NCBI GenBank assembly: GCA_905182025.1
Contig: CAJJAA010000051.1
Span: forward strand, 1 to 44,405
From: an uncultured OM182 clade bacterium
GTDB taxonomy: Bacteria > Pseudomonadota > Gammaproteobacteria > Pseudomonadales > Azotimanducaceae
Direction: 5' to 3'
Length of the DNA: 44,405 nt
Shown: in pieces, positions 7,745-17,124 of the stretch
How the letters are laid out: each line of letters starts with the position of its first letter
Position numbering within the stretch: position 1 is the first letter of the stretch
The notes under the pieces: model-generated
What the model saw: the letters and a program-made list of their open reading frames with translations, nothing else
What the model was told of the DNA's origin: nothing
The model's database searches: none
Translations under genes and position numbers: made by a program

Positions 7745-8155
7745 GTCTGGCTGAACGTAACAAAAGCCTATCTGGATGGATTACCGCCGTTCAACAATTT
7801 TTCTGAACTCACCTCTATCCAAATCATTGGATTCGATCGTCGCAACTCGATATCGGATCTTCTGAATCAACAAGGTTGGCAACTAACTGACGTTAATTTT
7901 CAAGTTGTCACCTCATTCCAGCTATTACAGTTAGAACTTTGCAGGGAGGGACTAGGCTTGATTTTCTTCCCCGCAAACATGATTGACGAAGACCAAAACC
8001 TCGCCCGTGCATTCGAACATAAGGGGCCCCTGATGCGACTACCTGCTTAGTTGGTATGCCACCAAGAATTGCGAACCAACTTAAGAGTGCGTCGAGTCTT
8101 TGACTTCATCGCAGAGGAATATAGTCAGATGTTATTAGAGCCAGCCAACAGATAA
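7745..8155 (+). pseudogene. C-terminal half of a LysR-type regulator, interrupted by a stop codon
   Basis: The plus-strand frame from 7745 reads as a LysR effector-binding domain: TKAYLDGLPPFNNFSELTSI, VVTSFQLLQLELCREGLGLI and AFEHKGPLMRLPA, then TAG at 8048-8050. The same frame continues with LVCHQELRTNLRVRRVFDFI and EEYSQMLLE to TAA at 8153. Family members normally have Trp at the stop position (WLVCHRELR), so a TGG to TAG change explains it. The helix-turn-helix half is absent upstream. The fragment is dead, as no start codon or DNA-binding domain remains. Confidence 0.85.
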
Positions 8156-8305
8156 ACAGCAGGTTATGAGCGATCACCTAAAAGATAGGCGCGCTACTCT
8201 GCGATGAACCAGATCCGCAACAAGGATACTTTTGCCATCAGGGAAAAATCCGGTTTACAATGACCACCGACGCGTTAAGACTTAATTAAAAATATTGGGG
8301 ATTTT

Positions 8306-8869
8306 ATGAAAAAACTCTATTTGAGCATCATAGCAATTGTCTGTGCGACTTATTCTTTTGTGGCTATTGCCGAAACAATGAAAGGCGAACAATCCACATT
8401 GGTAACCGTTAGCGCAAACGTGCAAGCTATCGATTATGAGACTCGCGAAGTAACTCTCGTCGGTGATCTTGGCAACGTCGTCAGCTTCGTCGCCGATGAA
8501 CGCATCGAACGCCTCAATGAATTTCAGGTTGGTGACGAGGTGATCGCGGACTACTACGTTTCCATCGCTGCCGAACTTCGAGCACCGACCGAATTAGAGA
8601 TGCTGAACCCCTTTGTTGAAATTATTGGTGGCGGAATCACTCCAGATGGTGCAACCCCAGCGGGCGGCATACTAAGAGCCTTTCAGATTGTGGCGGTTAT
8701 CATTGGTCTTGATCTGCCAACACAATCGGTAAATTTGCTTGGACCGCGTGGCAACACTGGCAGTATCGTAGTACAAAATTTAGATAACCTAAGAGCATTA
8801 CGACTCGGCGAGTCTGTGATAATCACATATACAGAAGCTTTGGCGCTGTCGCTTGAAAAAGCGCAGTAA
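8306..8869 (+). CDS. Periplasmic protein with two related beta-rich halves, unknown function
   Basis: The 187-residue product has a signal peptide (MKKLYLSIIAIVCATYSFVAIAE). The mature protein contains two similar segments: VQAIDYETREVTLVGDLGNV with RIERLNEFQVGDEVIADYYV, and IGLDLPTQSVNLLGPRGNTG with NLRALRLGESVIITYTEALA. Each has the pattern of a small beta-barrel in which a 'flow from charge to V/L-D strand, then RL..F..GD/GE.V...Y' repeats. A glycine-rich hinge (IIGGGITPDGATPAGG) separates them. GGGGATTTT precedes the ATG. I do not know its partner or function. Confidence 0.75.
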   Translation: MKKLYLSIIAIVCATYSFVAIAETMKGEQSTLVTVSANVQAIDYETREVTLVGDLGNVVSFVADERIERLNEFQVGDEVIADYYVSIAAELRAPTELEMLNPFVEIIGGGITPDGATPAGGILRAFQIVAVIIGLDLPTQSVNLLGPRGNTGSIVVQNLDNLRALRLGESVIITYTEALALSLEKAQ

Positions 8870-9022
8870 TTGAAACCGAAACCAATAGAAAGCTAAATTT
8901 CTTTGACGTGAAATTTCCCGTCGTTACGGTAATTGATGTGCCAAGACGGTCCGAGGCGCCTAATATTCTAGTTATCGGAACGGCCAATGCGTTCTGCCTC
9001 AGAGAATAATGAGATATCCCAC

Positions 9023-9247
9023 ATGAGTAATGAACAACCTAGCAATCCATTGCACGGCATGACGCTAGAGAAAGTACTAACCAAGCTATTTGAGCACTAT
9101 GGTTGGGATGGCTTAGCAGAGAGAATCAATATCAATTGTTTTGAAAACGATCCATCAATAAAATCAAGCCTAAAATTTCTTCGCAAAACCCAATGGGCGA
9201 GAGACAAAGTAGAAGCATTATATGTCTCTACTTTTGAAGAAAAGTAA
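9023..9247 (+). CDS. VF530 family (DUF2132) small protein
   Basis: The 74-residue protein matches the VF530 family, small putative DNA-binding proteins named from Vibrio fischeri. The signature is nearly complete: [40 protein letters not shown] and [20 protein letters not shown]. The start is taken at ATG 9023 because the family begins about ten residues before NPLHG; an in-frame ATG at 8987 would add 12 residues. A second, tailed member lies at the end of this window. DNA binding is the family annotation, not something visible here. Confidence 0.88.
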   Translation: MSNEQPSNPLHGMTLEKVLTKLFEHYGWDGLAERININCFENDPSIKSSLKFLRKTQWARDKVEALYVSTFEEK

Positions 9248-9397
9248 AGTGCCCTCTCTAAACTTAAAGATTAAAGATGACGACACAATTTATTTACATC
9301 CGACATAACAACTCGCCGGAATATTTTGCGCCGCCACTTAACGCTGATCTCGTTGAGTCAAAACGTTAACTCAAACCGTTGCTTCAAAACTGAAAAG

Positions 9398-10405
9398 CTA
9401 AGCCGCTTCGAAATCAAATTTTTCCGTCGTTACCGAATCCTGAGCTGGCTTTGAATAACGGGGGCCTGCTACCGCTTCAGGCGAAAAATCACTGTTCATT
9501 CGTGTCAGCACATCCGCTGGCAGAACAATTGTTGCCGCATTGAAGTTGTCTTGCAGATGCTGAAGATTTGTCGTGCCGGGGATAGGTACAGATCCTTTGT
9601 CCTGCGCGAGGGTCCAAGCCAAAGCGAGCTGTGCAACGGTACAGCCTAGGTCAGCAGCATATTGTCGAGCCTTATCAAGCAGAGTCAAATTAGCTGAGAA
9701 ATACGGGTCAGTGAAGCGAGGAAAAGTGCGTCTAAGATCAGTTTTATGATAACCATTTGGATCAAGCGGCTCGTCTGCTAAATAACCTCGTCCAACCGGC
9801 GAGAAAGGCACAAAAGTAACACCCAGTTCCCGGCATGCATCGAGCACCGCAATTTCGGGGTTTCGGGTCATCAGCGAATACTCAGACTGCATGGCAGAAA
9901 TCGGGTGTACGGCATGTGCCTTTCGAAGTGTATCTGCCGACATTTCAGACAAACCGATCATGCGAATCTTACCTTCGCCGACTAAATCGGCAAGCGCACC
10001 AACCGAATCCTCGATCGGGACTTTTGGATCAGGACGATGCATGTAGTAAAGATCTATCACGTCAGTTTGCAGTCTTTTTAAACTGGCCTCGCAGGCACTC
10101 TTAATCGTCTCTGGCCTGGCATCAAGTAGACGCTTACCGTCTTTGAATCCCATGACACATTTACTCGCCAAGACAAATTCATTTCGCCGATCCTTCAGCG
10201 CCTCACCGATGAGCTTTTCATTGTTGCCCATGCCGTAGATAGTTGCAGTATCAAGAAAGTCATAACCAAGATCGATTGCTTTGCGCAGAAAGTTGATGGC
10301 TTGTTTATGCTCCTGCGCTGGGCCATAAGCGTGACTCAGGTTCATACAGCCGAGTCCGACAGGATGAACTTCCAACGATCCGATTTTTCTCTTGGCAACA
10401 GTCAT
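9398..10405 (-). CDS. Aldo/keto reductase
   Basis: This 335-residue NADP(H)-dependent oxidoreductase has the (beta/alpha)8 aldo/keto reductase layout. The catalytic tetrad is visible: Asp and Tyr in FLDTATIYG near residues 51-58, Lys in LASKC near 82, and His in YYMHRPDP near 124. The C-terminal cofactor segment reads VPIPGTTNLQHLQDNFNA. It resembles the AKR13-type (YajO/IolS-like) group. Start is placed at ATG 10405, which has AGGGA upstream and begins MTVAKRKIGSLEV like other members; an in-frame upstream ATG at 10459 is less likely. It is divergent from katG with a 494-nt gap, so a role in clearing reactive aldehydes is possible but not shown. Confidence 0.92.
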   Translation of the reverse strand: MTVAKRKIGSLEVHPVGLGCMNLSHAYGPAQEHKQAINFLRKAIDLGYDFLDTATIYGMGNNEKLIGEALKDRRNEFVLASKCVMGFKDGKRLLDARPETIKSACEASLKRLQTDVIDLYYMHRPDPKVPIEDSVGALADLVGEGKIRMIGLSEMSADTLRKAHAVHPISAMQSEYSLMTRNPEIAVLDACRELGVTFVPFSPVGRGYLADEPLDPNGYHKTDLRRTFPRFTDPYFSANLTLLDKARQYAADLGCTVAQLALAWTLAQDKGSVPIPGTTNLQHLQDNFNAATIVLPADVLTRMNSDFSPEAVAGPRYSKPAQDSVTTEKFDFEAA

Positions 10406-10899
10406 TTGATTCCCTTTGTCATCTACTTGTAGTTTGAACATCATACTAGCTGAAACCAAACTGGGTTGTCAGCCGTGTCGGCCTCTGAGCTGTGCAATAA
10501 ATATGACCATAAGACAACCAAGCCACGCTGTTAACTACCGAAGTCAATCAAGATGAGACAAGGATTCAATCTGACCGGATTCGCTGTCAACTTACGGTCT
10601 TGCTAAGACCCACTGATTCACTTGGCCGCTTAAGCGAATCAAGGCAATAAATACCACGGCAAACCCCCTTTACGATCGCAAACAAAGTGCCCTTGCAGAC
10701 AAGAAAGTTCGCAGGCCGGCCAATAGAAACGCGGGTATCCCTGTCTTCAACGAACGAAGTCACAAGGTTTATGCCGCTACGTTACAACGACGCCCTGGGT
10801 TTCGATTAAAAATCTCAATGGTAACGACATTAACACTCAATTGTACTAATGTTTAGCCTCGACTTAACTTGCTATTGGGTCCAAAAACCGAGGAATAAA
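10406..10899. other. Divergent intergenic region between the aldo/keto reductase and katG
   Basis: About 490 nt separate the two start codons. I find no coding segment, hairpin terminator or convincing -35/-10 pair. Promoters for both genes must lie here. An OxyR site would be expected for katG but I cannot recognise one by eye. Confidence 0.4.
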
Positions 10900-13203
10900 A
10901 TGAAAAAGAACGCGCCCTGTATTTCAAAAATAGTCGCCGTAGCGAGTATCCTCGCTGGGCTGTTGACCCCGCATGTCGCGTTGAGCGATGCCACAACAGC
11001 TGTCGATTCGGAAGCTTCGACGACAATGAATCATGCGACGACCCACCAACCACGATCGAACCAGTTTTGGTGGCCTGACCAATTAGACCTTAGTCCTTTA
11101 CGTAATCACGATGCTCGCTCTAACCCGCTTGGAGCAGACTTTGACTACGCCCAGGCATTCGCGAAGCTCGACATGGACGCGGTCAAGGCGGACATCAACA
11201 AACTTCTGACTACATCACAGGACTGGTGGCCGGCAGACTATGGCAATTACGGCCCGTTTTTTATCCGTATGGCTTGGCACAGCGCAGGTACTTATCGAAC
11301 ACTTGATGGCCGTGGCGGCGGTGATGGTGGCCAACAGCGTTTCGACCCGCTAAACAGCTGGCCAGACAATGGCAACCTGGACAAGGCACGTCGACTACTG
11401 TGGCCAGTAAAACAGAAATATGGCCAAAGTCTCTCTTGGGGCGACCTGATGATACTTGCGGGTACAGCTGCTATGGAAAACATGGGCTTTGAAATCTATG
11501 GCTTCGCGGGTGGACGCACCGACGACTGGGAACCGGACCTTGTTTATTGGGGACCTGAGGTCGAGATGCTAGCGAGCGATCGAAAAAACAAAGATGGGAA
11601 ACTACAGCGTCCTCTGGGTGCGACCCACATGGGGCTGATTTATGTTAATCCAGAAGGTCCGATGGGCAAACCTGACGCTCTAGCTTCAGCGCATAACATT
11701 CGGGTCACATTTGGCCGCATGGCAATGAATGACGAAGAGACGCTGGCGTTAGTTGCTGGCGGACACACCTTCGGCAAAATGCACGGTGCCCATGGCAGCA
11801 AAGATGGCATCAAGTGTGTCGGCGCAGAACCCGCTGCTGCTGCCATTGAGCAGCAGGGACTCGGTTGGAAGAACGAATGCGGTAAAGGCCATTCCGAAGA
11901 TACATCGACCAGCGGTCTTGAAGGCGCATGGACACAAGCGCCAACAGTTTGGACAACATTATATCTGCAAAACCTACTCAATCTAGATTGGCAACAGACC
12001 CAAAGTCCAGCAGGCGCAATCCAATGGACACCAACCAATGAGTCTGTACAGAAGTCAGTGCCGGACGCACATATTGAGGGCAAATTCCACGCGCCTGTGA
12101 TGACAACCGCTGACCTCGCCTTGAAGTATGATCCTGACTACAGAAAAATTGCGGAGCGATTCCTGGCCGACCCTGCTGAGTTTCAGCGGGCCTATGCTAA
12201 AGCATGGTACAAGCTGACCCACCGCGACATGGGACCACGCAGCCGATACCTGGGTAGCGATGTCCCTAACGACGAGCTTATTTGGCAGGATCCAGTGTCA
12301 ACGCCCGATTACAAGATGATTAGCGCGCGGCATGAAAAGCAGCTCAAGAAAGCCATTCTTGACTCCGGTCTCACCGTGTCCGAACTCGTTAGCACTGCTT
12401 GGGCTTCGGCGGCAAGCTTTCGAGCAAGCGATATGCGCGGCGGTGCCAATGGTGCACGCATCGCACTTAAGCCACAGAAAGATTGGGTTGTAAACGATCC
12501 AGCTGAACTTCCAAAAGTGCTCGCGAAGCTGGAGCAGATCCGGTCTGAATTTAATACGAGAGCCCGCGGCAACGTCCAAGTTTCACTGGCTGACCTGATC
12601 GTGCTTGGTGGTGCCGCAGCCATAGAAAAGGCAGCGCAAGATGCTGGCGTAAAAGTAACCGTTCCCTTCGTCGCGGGTCGAGGAGATGCAAGTCAGGACC
12701 AGACAGACATTGGATCCTTTGCAATGCTTGAGCCCACGGCTGATGCTTTCCGAAATTACTTTAACCCAATCGGAAGCTATCGTTCACCCACAGATATGCT
12801 CATCGATAAGGCGGATCAACTCAACTTGACCGTGCCTGAGATGACAGTGCTGCTCGGTGGTATGCGAGTATTGGACACTAATACCGGTTCGGCCTCACAC
12901 GGTGTTTTCACCGATAAGCCTGGCACGTTGAACAACGATTTCTTCGTCAACTTGCTGGATATGTCATTAAGTTGGAAAAAATCTGCAACCGCTGGCATCT
13001 ATGAAGGTGTGAATCGTAATAGTGGCGATGTGAAATTCACCGCGACACCTGTGGATCTGATTTTCGGTTCTAATTCAGAGCTTCGCACAGTTGCCGAAGT
13101 ATATGCTTACGACGGCGCTCAGGAGCGATTCGTGAATGACTTCGTTAACGCCTGGACCAAGGTGATGCAACTAGACCGATTTGATCTGAAACACGATATC
13201 TGA
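10900..13203 (+). CDS. katG: Catalase-peroxidase with an export signal
   Basis: The enzyme removes hydrogen peroxide as a haem catalase and peroxidase. The distal Arg-Trp-His site is in [12 protein letters not shown], the proximal haem ligand in GGHTFGK, and the Trp-Tyr-Met crosslink needed for catalase activity has all three members (the Trp above, Tyr in [11 protein letters not shown], Met in [11 protein letters not shown]). Both tandem peroxidase domains are present over 767 residues. The start is ATG 10900, preceded by GAGGAA. It is followed by a signal peptide ([20 protein letters not shown]), so this is the periplasmic KatP-like form, not the common cytosolic one. A UUCG-capped terminator follows. 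Confidence 0.95.
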   Translation: MKKNAPCISKIVAVASILAGLLTPHVALSDATTAVDSEASTTMNHATTHQPRSNQFWWPDQLDLSPLRNHDARSNPLGADFDYAQAFAKLDMDAVKADINKLLTTSQDWWPADYGNYGPFFIRMAWHSAGTYRTLDGRGGGDGGQQRFDPLNSWPDNGNLDKARRLLWPVKQKYGQSLSWGDLMILAGTAAMENMGFEIYGFAGGRTDDWEPDLVYWGPEVEMLASDRKNKDGKLQRPLGATHMGLIYVNPEGPMGKPDALASAHNIRVTFGRMAMNDEETLALVAGGHTFGKMHGAHGSKDGIKCVGAEPAAAAIEQQGLGWKNECGKGHSEDTSTSGLEGAWTQAPTVWTTLYLQNLLNLDWQQTQSPAGAIQWTPTNESVQKSVPDAHIEGKFHAPVMTTADLALKYDPDYRKIAERFLADPAEFQRAYAKAWYKLTHRDMGPRSRYLGSDVPNDELIWQDPVSTPDYKMISARHEKQLKKAILDSGLTVSELVSTAWASAASFRASDMRGGANGARIALKPQKDWVVNDPAELPKVLAKLEQIRSEFNTRARGNVQVSLADLIVLGGAAAIEKAAQDAGVKVTVPFVAGRGDASQDQTDIGSFAMLEPTADAFRNYFNPIGSYRSPTDMLIDKADQLNLTVPEMTVLLGGMRVLDTNTGSASHGVFTDKPGTLNNDFFVNLLDMSLSWKKSATAGIYEGVNRNSGDVKFTATPVDLIFGSNSELRTVAEVYAYDGAQERFVNDFVNAWTKVMQLDRFDLKHDI

Positions 13204-13216
13204 TCTCGTCGTCAGG

Positions 13217-13250
13217 GCTGTGGTGGTTCGCCGCCACGGCTCTTTCGTTT
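13217..13250 (+). terminator. katG terminator with a UUCG tetraloop
   Basis: GCTGTGGTGG (13217-13226) pairs over ten positions, including G-U pairs, with CCGCCACGGC (13231-13240) around TTCG, followed by the T-rich run TCTTTCGTTT. It begins 13 nt after the katG stop. Confidence 0.8.
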
Positions 13251-13403
13251 CGCTCTTATTGACCCCTAGGCTGTTAAAATCAATTGTTAAGAACGGCCCA
13301 ATAATCCCAAGATTCTGACAGAGCACATCAAATGAGGCCGTCGCTAAAGCAGGCTATTGCCTCCCCTTAAGTCACTGTTCTTTCCGAAAAAAAACGAGGA
13401 ACT

Positions 13404-14366
13404 TTAGTTTAACTTGCGCTCTGTTCGCAAAAATACGAAGAAAAAGATCGTGGCGGTAGCCGATAACAGATGCCAAATACCATGTGCTTGAACAAGAGAG
13501 TCGGGATTACACCAAGAATGGGCGGGCTTGCCCGTTTGCCAAATCGCAAAAGCCAGCAGATAACTCGCCATGCCGAGCAAAAACCAAGGCCAATAATAAC
13601 GCCGTGCATCAGGTGATTTCAGCGCTAGTAGTCCAGGCAAGCAGAACAAAATTACCCACCAAAAACGGCTTGGCTCGTCCCACATCTCGAACGGTGTAAT
13701 GCCAAAAATACCGGCAACTACGAACCCAACCAACCCCGATATCCAGCGTAAGTGTTGCGAATGAAACCGGTACAACACCTCTGAAATCACCCAAAAGGCG
13801 ATGGACAAACCGAAGAAATCGAGATTGATTCCAAGGCCCCCACCATTGACGGCCCGACCAAGCCCATAAATGATAACGAGCGTCGCATAGATGCCCAGTA
13901 ATCGGGCGGTTGTCCAACGCCCCATTGCGCCAACATTAATTAGCCAAGGAATCAAAATATACATCACCATACTCAGATTATCGGCCCAACCACCCCAGCC
14001 CGTATGCGTACCATGCATCAGCAGCGACCCTGGACCAAGCCAGATGACGGCGCCGGCATAGAGCAGTGCCACAGGACTGAAGCCAAACATTTGGCCCTGA
14101 CGTCCAACCCGGACATCGCCACCCAAACGCCATAACATCCATAGACCCGCAACCATAAATCCGATGTTACTGAGTGCATTAACGGGCTCATGAAAAAGCC
14201 CAGGCTGCACGCGCTCACACCATCTAGAAACTTCCCCGACAGCTTGCTCAACCGCCGCTGGCGTTCCCCAGCCCTGCCAGCCGAATGCTATATATCCAAC
14301 AAAGAACAGGCCGCTGGCAAGTAACCCAATTTGAAAGGGCCGATAGGCGTTTGCGCTCGTATTCAT
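13404..14366 (-). CDS. Ceramidase-like (CREST superfamily) membrane protein
   Basis: The 320-residue product has about eight membrane segments. The motif WCERVQPGLFHEPVNALSNI, followed by GFMVAGLWML, is typical of bacterial ceramidase-domain proteins, and conserved polar residues recur in later helices (GPGSLLMHGTHTGWGGWADN and KPAHSWCNPDSLVQAHGIWH). These Ser, Asp and His residues form the zinc site in alkaline ceramidases. The start is placed at ATG 14366, which has GGAA upstream; ORFs can be extended to 14426. Hydrolysis of an amide-linked lipid is the family activity, but the substrate in this bacterium is unknown. It converges on katG. Confidence 0.8.
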   Translation of the reverse strand: MNTSANAYRPFQIGLLASGLFFVGYIAFGWQGWGTPAAVEQAVGEVSRWCERVQPGLFHEPVNALSNIGFMVAGLWMLWRLGGDVRVGRQGQMFGFSPVALLYAGAVIWLGPGSLLMHGTHTGWGGWADNLSMVMYILIPWLINVGAMGRWTTARLLGIYATLVIIYGLGRAVNGGGLGINLDFFGLSIAFWVISEVLYRFHSQHLRWISGLVGFVVAGIFGITPFEMWDEPSRFWWVILFCLPGLLALKSPDARRYYWPWFLLGMASYLLAFAIWQTGKPAHSWCNPDSLVQAHGIWHLLSATATIFFFVFLRTERKLN

Positions 14367-14871
14367 GCTTTTAATTCCGAATATTACGTACTTATCTGTT
14401 ACTGGCTTTATTCCATTGACTGACACGATTGACGGACAAGATCGGCTGGAAAATCGACCGGTTCGCTCGCGTGTCAGTACATGGAACGAAAATCATTAAT
14501 TGAGTCAATTGTTACAGAAAACCTAGCGCTGAAGATAGCCTGACCTATTTTGGCGTGAGCTTACTCGGATAGGTTATTCAGGCAACATTAATCGACTATA
14601 TAATATGTTCGTAATATCTTCCCATGCGGCCGTCTCCGCAATAGTAAATTTGGCGGTCATTGCCGCAAAAAAAGTGCCAGACCTAAAAGGCTACTCCAAT
14701 AAGGCTTCCTCAACTTTTTCAGATCGTAACCGATTAATAATGTAAAAAAAGCCGAGCTCGGTAAAGGCAACAGTAAATGAATGTTAATTATTCAATTCAT
14801 TGCTTTGGTTGTGGCAAACCCCGGCGCAGAAAGGCAAACTTGAGTTAACACCAATCAATAAGAAGAATACT
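14367..14871. other. Intergenic region with a possible promoter
   Basis: No coding segment is seen in these 505 nt between divergent genes. A perfect -10 hexamer TATAAT is at 14599-14604, but its -35 region is poor. A 10-bp palindrome CCGAGCTCGG lies at 14752-14761. Neither is firmly assigned. Confidence 0.3.
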
Positions 14872-15978
14872 ATGCAACGATGTTATCCGCTCTTCCTGAT
14901 TCTGCTTTTTGCTATTTCCAGCTGTACCGAAACCCCTGACAAGGCGACCACCGAAACTGCGGCATTAGCAAATGTTGACGCCGTTGACTCAGCCGCGTGT
15001 GTCATGGCATCGAATATAAACGTTCACTGCGGATTTTCTAACCCAGAAGATCTCGTGATTGTGCCTGGCGGTGATGCTCTGCTGGTGAGCGAGATGGGTG
15101 AGTTTCGAATACACCCGCCGGGTGCCCTTGCGTTTCTTAACCTTAAATCCGGTTTAAGAGAGCCTATTGAAATTAACTGGCAGACAGAAGAGCGCTGGGG
15201 CGACGCTGCATGCCCAGCTCCCGATGCGAGTTTATTTAGCCCTCATGGTATCGATCTTACGCAGCGGGCGGATAACCGACATCAATTGCTTGTGGTCAAT
15301 CACGGCGGGCGTGAGGCTGTGGAGTTTTTTGAGTTATTGAATATAGAAAACGAATGGCAAGTAAATTGGAAAGGCTGCGCGATTCCGCCTGGCGACCCTT
15401 ACATTAACGATGTCGCCGGCTTGCTCGATGGTGGTTTTTTGGTGACACACATGTGGGATAAAGCACTGCCTTTCGAAACCGTCGTTGAGAAATTATTAGG
15501 TGGAGAAAAGGTTGGCTGGGTTTATGAGTGGCAGGCAGAAACTGGATTTACGATGCTGCCCAACTCTATTGAGCAAATGCCGAATGGCATCGCGGTAAGT
15601 GCCGATAACAGTAAGATTTTTGTCAACGTTTACATCGGCAATAAAACCATCCGTATCGATCGAGCAACGGGGCTTGTAGACGGCTCATTTGAGGTGCAAC
15701 AACCGGACAACATTACAGTAGATGAAAATGGTGATCTCTGGGTTGCCTCGCATAAACATGACCCGATAAACCAAACGTGCACTGAGACTGGCGTTTGCTT
15801 ACTGCCCTTCGAGATTGTCAAAGTTAACCCCCAGACCCTTGAAAAAACCGTTATCTTGTCACACAACGGCGCGCCGATGGGATACAGCACTGTTGCGTTG
15901 AAAGTCGGTGATTCCGTATATATGGGTAGCGCCCATGGCGACCGTATTGCGCAATACGCGCTGGATTCTGACGACTAG
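14872..15978 (+). CDS. Lipoprotein with SMP-30/paraoxonase-like beta-propeller
   Basis: This 368-residue protein begins with a lipoprotein signal (MQRCYPLFLILLFAISSC), with the lipobox ISSC near residue 18. The mature part shows blades of a six-bladed propeller of the gluconolactonase/arylesterase type: FSNPEDLVIVPGGDALLVSE, SLFSPHGIDL, GLLDGGFLVTHMW, PNGIAVSADNSKIFVNVYIG and PDNITVDENGDLWVASHKHD. The last two match SMP-30-like blade motifs that provide Asn and Asp to a calcium site. A lactonase or esterase role at the outer membrane or inner-membrane surface is plausible. The start at ATG 14872 follows AGAAG; a 72-nt longer form would bury the signal peptide. Confidence 0.82.
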   Translation: MQRCYPLFLILLFAISSCTETPDKATTETAALANVDAVDSAACVMASNINVHCGFSNPEDLVIVPGGDALLVSEMGEFRIHPPGALAFLNLKSGLREPIEINWQTEERWGDAACPAPDASLFSPHGIDLTQRADNRHQLLVVNHGGREAVEFFELLNIENEWQVNWKGCAIPPGDPYINDVAGLLDGGFLVTHMWDKALPFETVVEKLLGGEKVGWVYEWQAETGFTMLPNSIEQMPNGIAVSADNSKIFVNVYIGNKTIRIDRATGLVDGSFEVQQPDNITVDENGDLWVASHKHDPINQTCTETGVCLLPFEIVKVNPQTLEKTVILSHNGAPMGYSTVALKVGDSVYMGSAHGDRIAQYALDSDD

Positions 15979-16135
15979 CGACAATGTCCCGTGCATTTTA
16001 CGACAACGATCCGCCAGCGACCCGAAAATCGCCAGTGCGGTGAGACTGAACAATATGTAAGAACGTGCCGATCAACATTTACGCTGACACATAACTGAAT
16101 CAATTTACTGATAACGCAACGCTTAAGGACTCACC

Positions 16136-16939
16136 ATGACCAGCCAGGATACCTTGTACGAGATTGATAATGGCATCGCCACGATCACCCTCAACCGCCC
16201 AGATCAGATGAATACCTTGGGCGGTTCCATGATGGCATTGGTCAGCCAATACATTCAAAAGGCAGAAGACGATAAAGAAGTGCGCGCCATCATTCTCACG
16301 GGTGCGGGACGCATGTTTTGCGCTGGCCTGGATGTCGTCGGTGCTCAGTCTCGAACCGGTTCGCAGGCGGGTAGTAATGATGCCGCACCCATCCCGGTGA
16401 CCCTTGATGTGAAGCGCTTTCCGCCAGCCGTCATTTACAACTGCGAAAAACCCGTCATCTGTGCCTTGAATGGCGCCGCCGCCGGCTTTGGTATGGACAT
16501 GGCGCTTGCCTGTGACATTCGCGTCATGGCACAAAATGCCAAATTGGCACCTACGCCGGTTAAACGCGGTATCGTGCCGGAGAGCGGCGGTACCTGGATC
16601 CTGCCCCGACTTGTCGGCTGGGAAAAAGCCGCGGAGATATTTTTTACCGCACGCAACTTAGGTGCCGACGAGTGCAAGGCACTTGGTTTGTGTGCGCACG
16701 TTGTACCTAATGATGAACTCATGTCGTTCGCCAGAAACCTTGCCACTGACATTGCCGCCAACGCACCGCTCGCTGTACAGTCAGCAAAGCGACTCATGCG
16801 TATGGGTATGGCGCAGCAGTTCAATGATCATGTCCATCACGTCTATATGAATTTCCTGCAACTGATGAGAACAGAAGATGCAAAGGAAGGCATGGCCTCC
16901 TTTGCCCAAAAAAGAGCACCTGAGTTCAAGGGCAACTAA
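16136..16939 (+). CDS. Enoyl-CoA hydratase/isomerase (crotonase) family protein
   Basis: The 267-residue protein has the crotonase fold that binds acyl-CoA thioesters. The oxyanion-hole segments are ILTGAGRMFCAGLDV near residue 60 and LNGAAAGFGMDMALACDIRV near 117. The position of the first catalytic Glu of hydratases is Asp (GMDMALACD), and the second Glu region reads LAPTPVKRGIVPESGGTWIL, with Glu shifted into the loop. This pattern is common in isomerase-like members, so hydratase activity should not be assumed. It may act in fatty-acid or aromatic-acid degradation. The gene stands alone and has CTTAAGGA before the ATG. Confidence 0.9.
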   Translation: MTSQDTLYEIDNGIATITLNRPDQMNTLGGSMMALVSQYIQKAEDDKEVRAIILTGAGRMFCAGLDVVGAQSRTGSQAGSNDAAPIPVTLDVKRFPPAVIYNCEKPVICALNGAAAGFGMDMALACDIRVMAQNAKLAPTPVKRGIVPESGGTWILPRLVGWEKAAEIFFTARNLGADECKALGLCAHVVPNDELMSFARNLATDIAANAPLAVQSAKRLMRMGMAQQFNDHVHHVYMNFLQLMRTEDAKEGMASFAQKRAPEFKGN

Positions 16940-17124
16940 GCATTCTTAAACAGATGTGACCAACGTCGTTTCTCAAAATGGATCCTGAGCGCTCTGTTTG
17001 GATCGGCGTTCACTACCCCCCAGCAAACCAATTCGCGTATTGCGTCAGCATGCTTGCGGAAACGCTTTTCCCCAAGCGCTCACTCAAAACGACCCGCTGG
17101 CTAGCAGGCGTGAAAGCGATAAGA

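Noticed and set aside
11640..12083. Long minus-strand frame within katG
   Set aside because: It is an antisense shadow of the well-supported KatG coding region, Cys/Pro/Ser-rich and unlike a protein family.
14752..14761. Palindrome CCGAGCTCGG
   Set aside because: Ten bases long and isolated; such sites are expected by chance in a window this size.
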